Positions 5,067 to 9,464 of a DNA stretch of 9,464 nucleotides are shown piece by piece (within the stretch, counting starts at the first letter, position 1; the number at the start of each line of letters is the position of its first letter). Below the pieces are notes generated by a model that was not told where the DNA came from, ran no database searches, and was given only the letters and a program-made list of their open reading frames with translations. The stretch is from the NCBI GenBank assembly GCA_044866075.1, contig JBIOTQ010000086.1, positions 1-9,464 of the forward strand, in the 5' to 3' direction. The position numbers and the translations under genes are program-made. This DNA comes from JBASRP01 sp044866075. Its GTDB lineage: Bacteria; Actinomycetota; AC-67.

Positions 5067-5930
5067 TCAGTCCTCGACGATCGTGACGTCGAGCGCGCCG
5101 AGCCGCTCCGGATCGGCAACAAGATTGATCGCGCTGATCTTCCCGCCGGTGATCGTGAACTCGAATACAACGCGCGGCGTGCGACCCATCGCCCAGACCG
5201 CGCCCGGGGCGCCGTCGATGAGAGCCGTCCGCGCGGCCTTGGCGCGGCCCGAGAACGTCTCGGCCACCGCCGCGGCTCCGCGAACCTCCTCCGACGCACC
5301 CATCTCGACGGCGGGTCGATCGGAGCGCAACACCACGTCCGGGTCGAGCAGTGCCAGCAGAGCGTTCATGTCTCCGCCGCGCGACGCAGTGAGGAACGCG
5401 TCGACGATCTCTCGCTTGCGCGTCTGATCGGCGTCCGGGACCTCCGCGCCTTGCACCCGGCGGCGCGCGCGGCTCGCGAGCTGCCGCGCAGCGGCGGGGG
5501 AGCGTCCGACGATCAACGCGATCTCGTCGAACGGGACGGCGAACATGTCGTGCAAGACGAAGGCGAGGCGCTCGGCGGGCTCGAGCGTCTCGAGCACCAC
5601 GAGAAGCGCAAGCCCGACCGAGTCGCCGAGAAGCGCTTCCTGCTCGGGGTCGACCACGTGGAGATGGCGTTCGCTCGTGCGCGCGTCGAGCGGTTCCTCC
5701 CGCCGCGATTCGCGCGAGCGCAGCATGTCCAGGGACACGCGGGCCACCACCGTCGTCAGCCACCCCCCGAGGTTCTCGACGTCGCTCCGGTCGGCGCGGC
5801 TGAAACGTAGCCACGCTTCTTGAACGGCGTCATCGGCCTCGCTCACGGACCCGAGCATCCGGTACGCGACGCTGCGCAGGTGCGCGCGCTTCTCTTCGAA
5901 GCGTCGGGCCAGCCACTCGGACTCGTTCAC
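5067..5930 (-). CDS. ECF sigma factor with C-terminal SnoaL-like domain (ECF41/SigJ-like)
   Basis: This encodes a 287-residue sigma factor. Region 2 (about 9-75) has YRMLGSVSEADDAVQEAWLRF and the GGWLTTVVARVSLDMLRSR core-binding/-10 segment. Region 4 (about 107-160) has LEPAERLAFVLHDMFAVPFDEIA and a helix-turn-helix ending ARQLASRARRRV. Residues about 168-287 form a SnoaL-like extension ending IDxxADPERL-like (INLVADPERL), matching the NPDKL-type motif of ECF41. In that family the extension replaces a separate anti-sigma factor. The usual linker WLPEP and the DGGGR-type motif are absent, so this is a divergent member or an ECF56-like relative. The GTG at 5930 is chosen because it forms GTGA with the VOC stop; the longer frame to 5996 would add VOC-overlapping residues with no family similarity. 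Genes under its control besides its own operon are unknown. Confidence 0.9.
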   Translation of the reverse strand: MNESEWLARRFEEKRAHLRSVAYRMLGSVSEADDAVQEAWLRFSRADRSDVENLGGWLTTVVARVSLDMLRSRESRREEPLDARTSERHLHVVDPEQEALLGDSVGLALLVVLETLEPAERLAFVLHDMFAVPFDEIALIVGRSPAAARQLASRARRRVQGAEVPDADQTRKREIVDAFLTASRGGDMNALLALLDPDVVLRSDRPAVEMGASEEVRGAAAVAETFSGRAKAARTALIDGAPGAVWAMGRTPRVVFEFTITGGKISAINLVADPERLGALDVTIVED

Positions 5931-6316
5931 GACGACGACGCGACCTTCCAGAGATGGCCGTCCGGATCGCTGAAGTAGCCTTGGTAGCCGCCCCACTGAG
6001 CGGCGGCCGGTTCCTTCACGACTGCGCCACCGGCCGCGATGGCCTTGGCGATAACCTCGTCGACCGTCTTGCGGGTATCAACGATGTAGTGGAACGAGAC
6101 GCCTCGGTACCCTGATCCCTCCGGGGACACGCCGGCCTCCGCCGCAGCCGCCTCCCGTTGGTAGAGGCCGAGTGACGATGAACCCTCGCCGAGGTTGAAC
6201 GACACGAACCCCGGATGATCCTGTTCGATCTTGCAGCCGAGGCCCTCTCCATAGAACTTCTTCGACCGGACCAGATCTTCGACCGCGATCACGATGGCCG
6301 TTGCCTGCAGCGTCAT
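5927..6316 (-). CDS. VOC-superfamily (glyoxalase-like) protein paired with the ECF sigma factor
   Basis: This encodes a 129-residue protein with two beta-alpha-beta-beta-beta modules: about 5-60 (ATAIVIAVEDLVRSKKFYGEGLGC, then VSFNLGEGSSSLGLY) and about 70-129 (RGVSFHYIVDTRKTVDEVIAKAIAAGGAVVKEP, ending GYFSDPDGHLWKVA). The PDGHLW ending is a hallmark of glyoxalase/bleomycin-resistance folds. Metal-dependent members usually have Glu after LW; here it is Lys124, and no metal ligand is seen in the first strand, so a classical metal-dependent glyoxalase I reaction is unlikely. The ATG at 6316 has AAGGAGG with 6-nt spacing. Its TGA stop overlaps the GTG start of the sigma factor (GTGA), implying translational coupling. 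It may sense or remove the compound to which the sigma factor responds; that is inference. Confidence 0.9.
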   Translation of the reverse strand: MTLQATAIVIAVEDLVRSKKFYGEGLGCKIEQDHPGFVSFNLGEGSSSLGLYQREAAAAEAGVSPEGSGYRGVSFHYIVDTRKTVDEVIAKAIAAGGAVVKEPAAAQWGGYQGYFSDPDGHLWKVASSS

Positions 6317-6351
6317 GGCCGCCTCCTTACTCGTGAGACACTCAACCTGTT

Positions 6352-6378
6352 GACGCGGCCGGTGCGCAATGTGTGACC
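6352..6378 (-). promoter_or_regulatory. ECF41-type promoter of the VOC/sigma operon (probable autoregulation)
   Basis: On the minus strand GGTCACA (6378-6372) is followed by exactly 16 bp and CGTC (6355-6352). The published ECF41 consensus is TGTCACA-N16-CGTC, so this is a 6/7 match at -35, a full match at -10 and the exact spacer. Transcription would begin near 6344, giving a leader of about 28 nt that carries the AAGGAGG ribosome binding site. ECF41 sigma factors typically transcribe their own operons, and this one lies directly in front of such a gene. Confidence 0.7.
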
Positions 6379-6423
6379 GGACGACCAAAACCGCAGCTCA
6401 GAGGCCTATTTTCCGGTGGGTCC

Positions 6424-6451
6424 TTGACATATTCCAATATGGGTATACGAT
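6424..6451 (+). promoter_or_regulatory. Sigma70-type promoter of the arsR/AHSA1 operon
   Basis: A perfect TTGACA (6424-6429), a 16-bp spacer and TACGAT (6446-6451, 4/6). The transcript would start around 6458-6460, at or within 2 nt of the ArsR ATG at 6460, so the mRNA is leaderless or nearly so. No Shine-Dalgarno sequence precedes the ATG, which agrees. Confidence 0.6.
6428..6441. promoter_or_regulatory. ArsR operator (AT-rich palindrome)
   Basis: CATATT-CC-AATATG is a perfect 14-bp inverted repeat starting in the -35 box and extending into the spacer. AT-rich dyads of this kind are typical ArsR/SmtB-family operators, and this stands out in GC-rich surroundings. Binding would block the promoter, giving autorepression of the operon. 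Confidence 0.6.
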
Positions 6452-6459
6452 GCGCCAGC

Positions 6460-6813
6460 ATGGCTCGAGCGGCAACAACGGCGGACGCGTTCAACGCGGT
6501 AGCCGAGCCTCGGCGGCGGCAGATCCTGGACGTCCTCGTCGGCGGGGAGCGGCCCGTGAACGACCTCGTCGCGCGGCTCGGTGTTGCTCAGCCGCAGGTC
6601 TCAAAACACCTGCGGGTGTTGCGAGAGGTGGGTCTGGTGGAGGTCAGGGACGAAGGGCGGCAACGGCTCTACCGGCTCAACGGAACGCCGCTCAAACCGA
6701 TCCACGACTGGGTCAAGAACTACGAGCAAGCGTGGAGCGAGCGGTTCGACGCGCTGGACGAAGTGTTGGAGGAGCTGAAGAAGGAGGAGGGAGATGAGTC
6801 CGATGACGAGTAG
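6460..6813 (+). CDS. ArsR-family (winged-helix) repressor without metal-binding cysteines
   Basis: This encodes a 117-residue winged-helix regulator. AFNAVAEPRRRQILDVLVGGERPVNDLVARLGVAQPQVSKHLRVLREVGLVEVRDEGRQRLYRLN (about 10-74) is the full ArsR HTH: recognition helix QPQVSKHLRVLRE at 44-56, wing RDEGRQRLYRL at 63-73. The protein contains no cysteine and lacks the ELCVCDL arsenic/metal motif. It belongs to the subgroup coupled to SRPBCC/AHSA1 genes rather than to the metal sensors. The C-terminus is a charged helix (EQAWSERFDALDEVLEELKKEEG). The frame is open upstream to 6373, but that part overlaps the promoter; ATG 6460 fits the predicted start of transcription. The AHSA1 gene begins inside its last codons (20-nt overlap), so repressor and partner are made together. 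Confidence 0.9.
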   Translation: MARAATTADAFNAVAEPRRRQILDVLVGGERPVNDLVARLGVAQPQVSKHLRVLREVGLVEVRDEGRQRLYRLNGTPLKPIHDWVKNYEQAWSERFDALDEVLEELKKEEGDESDDE

Positions 6814-7294
6814 CGGCTCGGCGGCGCTGACGCTTCCGACGGACACGCAGATCCTGATCACGCGCGAGTTCGACGCGCCGAAGCACCTGGTCTACAAGGC
6901 GTGGACGACACCCGAGCTCGTGAAGCGCTGGTGGCACGCGAAGCGGGGGACGGCGACCATCGCCGACATCGACCTGCGCGTCGGAGGAAGATGGCGCTGG
7001 GTGATGGTGACCGATGACGGCAGAGAGGTGGCGTTCCACGGCGAGTACCGCGAGATCGTGCCGAACGAGCGCATCGTCTACACGGAGGTGTACGAGGGCG
7101 CGCCCGAGGAGATGCAGGGGGATGGGACGCTCAACACGCTGACACTTTCGGAGAAGAACGGCCGGACGACCGCGATCATGCTCACGGAGTGCCACACGAA
7201 ACAGACCCGCGACATGATCATCGAGTCCGGGATGGAGGCGGGGATGCAGGACGCTCTCGATCTGCTCGAAGAGGTCGTGATCTCGCTCGGGTAA
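6794..7294 (+). CDS. AHSA1-like SRPBCC-domain protein
   Basis: This encodes a 166-residue START/SRPBCC-fold protein of the AHSA1 (activator of Hsp90 ATPase homologue 1-like) family. Typical elements are REFDAPKHLVYKAWTTPELVKRWW (24-47), DLRVGGRWRW, the strand FHGEYREIVPNERIVYTEVYEG and the C-terminal helix IIESGMEAGMQDALDLLEEVV. The bacterial members are not shown to act on Hsp90; the fold has a deep hydrophobic pocket and probably binds a small ligand. The ATG at 6794 sits just after an AAGGAGGAGGG run (6781-6791); ATG 6803 is an in-frame alternative. It overlaps arsR by 20 nt. ArsR-AHSA1 pairs are a recurrent bacterial arrangement, so the two probably serve one regulatory or detoxification circuit. 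Confidence 0.92.
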   Translation: MSPMTSSGSAALTLPTDTQILITREFDAPKHLVYKAWTTPELVKRWWHAKRGTATIADIDLRVGGRWRWVMVTDDGREVAFHGEYREIVPNERIVYTEVYEGAPEEMQGDGTLNTLTLSEKNGRTTAIMLTECHTKQTRDMIIESGMEAGMQDALDLLEEVVISLG

Positions 7295-7303
7295 CGGTCA
7301 CAC

Positions 7304-7341
7304 GAACGAAAGGATCACCGATTTCGGCGGTCCTTTCGTTC
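7304..7341. terminator. Long bidirectional terminator between the two SRPBCC genes
   Basis: A 17-bp stem (7304-7320 with 7325-7341) closes on the 4-nt loop ATTT. Eleven perfect pairs at the base are followed by a G-U pair, one A-C mismatch and four more pairs. It begins 10 nt after the AHSA1 stop and touches the stop codon of the convergent gene at 7342. It is the strongest hairpin in the window. Confidence 0.75.
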
Positions 7342-7788
7342 CTAGGGCTTCTCGTGCTCGAGGATCGTCTTGAGTCTCCGGAGATCCTTCTGGTTGGCCC
7401 GTCGCATGGCGCGCTCCATCATCGGCGCTGCGATCTTCGAGAACCCTGAGGGCTCGCCGCGATTACGGAGCGTCATCCGCGTTCCGCCTGTCGGCGTGTC
7501 CTCCCAGGTATATGTGGTCTCCATCGCGAAGGGTCCGTCGGCGGTGCTCATGACGAACCGCTCGGCGGGGACGTTCTCTCTGACTTGGTACGTGTAGGCG
7601 ATCCGCCGGCCCAGGAACCGGGCGACGAAGGCGATCTGGGAGCCGACCCCGGCGGGCTTGGGGGTCTTCCAGTCGACCGACTTGATGTTCGTGTACCAGG
7701 TCGTAGCGTTGTCGGGATCCGACGCGTACGCGGCGACCTCCGCCCGCGGCCGGTCGATCTCGATCTCGGTCCAAACGTCGACGCTCAT
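7342..7788 (-). CDS. SRPBCC-family (polyketide cyclase/dehydratase-like) protein
   Basis: This encodes a 148-residue single SRPBCC domain. It opens with VWTEIEIDRPRAEVAAYASDPDNATTWYTNIKSVDW (5-39), the standard first strand, helix pair and W/Y motif. The strands VGSQIAFVARFLGRRIAYTYQV, FVMSTADGPFAMETTYTWEDT and GTRMTLRNRGE follow. The C-terminal amphipathic helix is KIAAPMMERAMRRANQKDLRRLKTILE. This fold binds hydrophobic ligands, and many members are annotated as cyclases without proof. It is only distantly similar to the AHSA1 gene next door (different N-terminal motif), so the two do not look like a recent tandem duplication. The ATG at 7788 has AGGAG 9 nt upstream. It is divergent from the DinB gene with 91 bp between starts, containing the 10-bp palindrome CCTCGCGAGG (7825-7834). 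Confidence 0.88.
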   Translation of the reverse strand: MSVDVWTEIEIDRPRAEVAAYASDPDNATTWYTNIKSVDWKTPKPAGVGSQIAFVARFLGRRIAYTYQVRENVPAERFVMSTADGPFAMETTYTWEDTPTGGTRMTLRNRGEPSGFSKIAAPMMERAMRRANQKDLRRLKTILEHEKP

Positions 7789-7844
7789 TGGCCGCTTCTC
7801 CTAGCCCCACGATGCCACCGCCGACCTCGCGAGGGGAAATGCCG

Positions 7845-7873
7845 TTGCTGGACGTTGCCGCCCTGGCTACGGT
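7845..7873 (+). promoter_or_regulatory. Promoter of a leaderless dinB-family gene
   Basis: TTGCTG (7845-7850), a 17-bp spacer and TACGGT (7868-7873, TAnnnT). Six bases later comes the GTG start at 7880, the expected first transcribed base. No Shine-Dalgarno sequence exists between box and start. This geometry is the signature of leaderless genes in actinobacteria. Confidence 0.5.
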
Positions 7874-7879
7874 GGCGGC

Positions 7880-8425
7880 GTGCCGGAATTCGATCTCGAC
7901 GCAGCACGCGAAGTGTTGGCGCGTACCCCCGCAACATTGCGCGCGATGCTCGGCGGCATCTCTCCAGGGTGGACCGAGGTCGCGACGCGCGAGGGTTCGT
8001 GGCGAGCCTTCGACATCCTCGGGCATTTGATCCAGGGAGAGCTCGAGGACTGGATCCCGCGGACGAGCATCATCCTCAAGCATGGCGAGAACGAACCGTT
8101 CGAGCCCTTCGATCGCGAGGGTTTCGCGCGCGCGACGGCCGGCAAGACCCTCGCACAGCTGCTCGACGACTTCGCGGACGTGCGCGCGCAGAGCCTGCAG
8201 GCGCTGGACGAGCTTCGGTTGAACGAGGAGCAGCTCGACAGGACGGGGACGCACCCGACCTTCGGTGCGGTGACGCTCCGGCAGATGCTGGCGACGTGGA
8301 CGGCGCACGACCTCGCCCACATCGGGCAGGTCGCGGACTCGATGGCCCGCCGTTACCGGGAGGACGTCGGGCCCTGGCGCCGCTTCCTGCCCGTATTCGA
8401 CCGGCCTGAAGAGGATTCAGGCTGA
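7880..8425 (+). CDS. DinB-superfamily protein with His metal triad
   Basis: This encodes a 181-residue four-helix-bundle protein of the DinB/YfiT-like superfamily. The three likely metal ligands are His49 (in ILGHLIQGELEDW) and His143/His147 (in WTAHDLAHIGQ), the standard H...HxxxH arrangement for a divalent ion. DinB-like proteins include thiol-dependent S-transferases (bacillithiol, mycothiol), so a transferase that conjugates or isomerises electrophiles is a reasonable but unproven guess. A tryptophan-containing tail (GPWRRFLPVFDRPEEDSG) closes the protein. The GTG at 7880 is kept because the first helix begins directly there and the TAnnnT box fits six bases upstream. It is followed 4 nt later by the VOC gene, so the two are co-transcribed. 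Confidence 0.9.
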   Translation: MPEFDLDAAREVLARTPATLRAMLGGISPGWTEVATREGSWRAFDILGHLIQGELEDWIPRTSIILKHGENEPFEPFDREGFARATAGKTLAQLLDDFADVRAQSLQALDELRLNEEQLDRTGTHPTFGAVTLRQMLATWTAHDLAHIGQVADSMARRYREDVGPWRRFLPVFDRPEEDSG

Positions 8426-8429
8426 GCGT

Positions 8430-8792
8430 ATGGGGATCCGCGTCGGCTCGACCGTCCTGAACGTCGCGGACCTCGATCGGGCCATTGCGTTCTGGACGCA
8501 AGCCTTGGGATACGTTCGGCGAGATCCCGACGGCGAGGACCGTACGTTCGCGGTTCTGTCCGATCCGTCGCGCGAGTGGTCGCACGTCTCGCTGCAAATG
8601 ACCGAGAAGCCGAAGGCGGGCGTCAACCGCGTCCATCTCGACCTGTACGCGGACGATCAAAGCGCCGAGGTCGCGCGCCTCGAATCGATCGGGGCGACCC
8701 GCGTCGAACCGTGGCCCTACGACGACGCCGCCGACTACGTCGTGATGGCCGACCCGGACGGCAATGAGTTCTGCGTCGTGCAGGTGCCCTGA
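8430..8792 (+). CDS. VOC-superfamily (glyoxalase-like) protein
   Basis: This encodes a 120-residue two-module VOC protein. The first module runs IRVGSTVLNVADLDRAIAFWTQALGY (3-28) to WSHVSLQM (50-57). The second runs from NRVHLDLYADDQSAEVARLESIGATRVE (66-93) to the terminal VVMADPDGNEFCVVQVP (104-120). The NRVHLDL plus DPDGNEFCVVQ pair is typical of the Glyoxalase_6-like group, whose substrates are mostly unknown. It has little in common with the sigma-linked VOC protein (which ends DPDGHLWKVA), so the two are not a recent duplication. The start ATG 8430 lies 4 nt after the DinB stop with only a weak GAGGA upstream, suggesting translation by coupling. Its own stop TGA at 8790-8792 overlaps the ribosome binding site of the next small gene. 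Confidence 0.9.
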   Translation: MGIRVGSTVLNVADLDRAIAFWTQALGYVRRDPDGEDRTFAVLSDPSREWSHVSLQMTEKPKAGVNRVHLDLYADDQSAEVARLESIGATRVEPWPYDDAADYVVMADPDGNEFCVVQVP

Positions 8793-8800
8793 GGCTGGCG

Positions 8801-8974
8801 ATGCCCAGCTACACGATCGTCTACGGGGATGACGACAACGTCGTACGTCAGACGCTGCACGGCGTCGTTCTCGAACGTGAGGACGGTTGGCTCGTGGTAT
8901 TCCGCGGGAAGGACGTCATCCTCCGCCTCCAAGAGGCGCACGTTCAGTCGGTCGATCCCGTCCGCGAACGCTAG
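8801..8974 (+). CDS. 57-residue hypothetical protein, third gene of the DinB/VOC operon
   Basis: This short gene encodes 57 residues: MPSYTIVYGDDDNVVR, then QTLHGVVLEREDGWLVVFRG, then KDVILRLQEAHVQSVDPVRER. It looks like a compact strand-rich domain, with alternating hydrophobic residues at IVY, VVL, WLVVF and VILRL. I do not recognise a family. Evidence that it is real: an ATG at 8801 with GAGG 6 nt upstream (8791-8794) overlapping the VOC stop, a continuous operon layout, third-position G/C-rich codons, and a stop sharing a CTAG with the convergent permease stop. It may bind a partner or nucleic acid; nothing in the sequence shows which. Random occurrence is the main alternative given its size. 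Confidence 0.65.
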   Translation: MPSYTIVYGDDDNVVRQTLHGVVLEREDGWLVVFRGKDVILRLQEAHVQSVDPVRER

Positions 8975-9464
8975 CGGCTCGCCGCGCGCTGATACTGCCT
9001 CACCGACAGCGGGACGAAGATCGCAAGGATGATCCCGACCCACAACACCGTGTACAGCACCGGATTCTGGAGCGACCACGCTTCGGGGGCCGTGGCCCTC
9101 GGGTCCGTATTTCCGAACGCCTCGCGCGCGGCCTGAGCGACCGCCGAGACGGGGTTCCACTCCGCAATGTTTTTCAGCACCGGAGGCAGGGTCGGACTCG
9201 GAACGAACGTGTTCGCGATGAAAGTCATCGGGAAGATGACCATGAACGAAGCGTTGTTGACGACCTCGACGCTCGGAACGATCAATCCGACGTAGGCCAT
9301 GATCCAGGAAATCGCGTAAGCGAAGAGCAGGATCAGCAGGAAGCCACCGATCGCCTCCGGGATCGACGTGTGGATCTTCCAGCCGATGATCAATCCGGTG
9401 ATCGACATCACAACGAGCGAGATCGAGTTGTTGACGATGTCGCTCGCCGTGCGTCCGATCAACA
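8971..9464 (-). CDS. ABC-2 type transporter permease, DrrB-like (C-terminal part, cut by window edge)
   Basis: About 164 C-terminal residues are visible; the N-terminus lies beyond the right edge, so the TTG near 9462 is not a real start. Visible features are several hydrophobic helices (SLVVMSITGLIIGW, GGFLLILLFAYAISWIMAYVGLIV, ASFMVIFPMTFIANTFV and LYTVLWVGIILAIFVPLSV) and the characteristic ABC-2 segment IAEWNPVSAVAQAAREAFGN between the last two. The pattern EVVNNASF...PMTFIANTFVP matches the daunorubicin-resistance (DrrB) type of export permease. It would pair with a DrrA-like ATPase, expected just upstream (to the right). Such pairs export antibiotics, lipids or other hydrophobic compounds. 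Its TAG stop interlocks with that of the convergent small gene. Confidence 0.92.
   Translation of the reverse strand, partial: LIGRTASDIVNNSISLVVMSITGLIIGWKIHTSIPEAIGGFLLILLFAYAISWIMAYVGLIVPSVEVVNNASFMVIFPMTFIANTFVPSPTLPPVLKNIAEWNPVSAVAQAAREAFGNTDPRATAPEAWSLQNPVLYTVLWVGIILAIFVPLSVRQYQRAASR

Noticed and set aside
4300..5814. Open frame of 504 codons on the minus strand
   Set aside because: It is extremely Arg-rich, crosses the membrane-protein gene in antisense and overlaps the sigma gene in another frame. It is a GC-bias shadow.
5931..5996. N-terminal extension of the sigma factor to an ATG at 5996
   Set aside because: These residues overlap the end of the VOC gene in another frame and have no sigma-like features. 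The GTG at 5930 gives a normal ECF N-terminus and the GTGA coupling.
7296..7322. GGTCACA followed by 16 bp and CGAT, resembling the ECF41 promoter
   Set aside because: The -10 element is CGAT, not CGTC. It lies within the terminator hairpin and no plus-strand gene follows closely.
7585..8409. 274-codon plus-strand frame across the SRPBCC/DinB intergenic region
   Set aside because: It is out of frame with the DinB gene and antisense to the SRPBCC gene, with no ribosome binding site.
1..9464. CRISPR arrays, transposases, tRNA or rRNA genes, attachment sites
   Set aside because: I saw no repeated spacered units, transposase or integrase motifs, cloverleaf pattern or rRNA-like stretches. The inverted repeats found are local operators or terminators.

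Overview
The window is GC-rich (roughly two thirds G+C by eye), densely coded, and reads as a chromosomal accessory stretch from an actinobacterium-like soil or sediment bacterium. The taxonomic guess rests on the GC-rich codon use, the mix of GTG/TTG starts, Shine-Dalgarno-led and apparently leaderless genes, a DrrB-type ABC-2 permease, a SigJ/ECF41-like sigma factor, and many single-domain DGPF, VOC, SRPBCC, DinB and SnoaL proteins. It is an inference; no ribosomal or other marker gene is present.

Layout. (1) 1-1100: a truncated tetR gene reads leftward. It is divergent from an operon for a four-helix membrane protein and a SnoaL-like protein. Two TetR-type palindromes sit in the shared control region, one exactly filling the spacer of a sigma70-type promoter. 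The operon ends in a strong hairpin shared with the convergent YCII/DGPF gene. (2) 1112-2974: the DGPF gene (minus) and a secreted, cysteine-rich protein of unknown function (plus) diverge from a 366-bp intergenic region. That region holds a nested hairpin and an ECF-like promoter overlapping a second hairpin. (3) 2987-5061: a berberine-bridge-type FAD oxidoreductase (minus) is divergent from an unrecognised five-helix membrane protein (plus). The oxidoreductase promoter has the 19-bp spacer and dyad typical of MerR-family control. (4) 5067-6316 (minus): a VOC protein and an ECF sigma factor with a SnoaL-like C-terminal domain are coupled by a GTGA overlap. Upstream lies a near-perfect match to the published ECF41 promoter, so the pair is probably autoregulated. 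(5) 6460-7294 (plus): an ArsR repressor overlaps an AHSA1/SRPBCC gene, behind a promoter with an embedded AT-rich palindrome. (6) 7342-7788 (minus): a second SRPBCC protein, convergent with the AHSA1 gene across a long terminator hairpin. (7) 7880-8974 (plus): an apparently leaderless DinB gene, a VOC gene and a 57-residue protein. The stop codon of the last is interlocked with that of the next gene in one CTAG. (8) 8971-9464 (minus): the C-terminal part of an ABC-2 permease.

How it fits together. Most genes form short self-regulated units: a one-component repressor or sigma factor paired with one or two small ligand-binding or detoxification-type proteins (SnoaL, VOC, SRPBCC, DinB, DGPF). 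The best candidate for something unusual is the VOC/ECF-sigma operon. It has an ECF41-like promoter, lacks the usual ECF41 linker and DGGG-type signatures, and has a VOC protein where ECF41 systems normally have a COE-family partner. No mobile elements, CRISPR arrays, tRNAs or rRNAs were seen.
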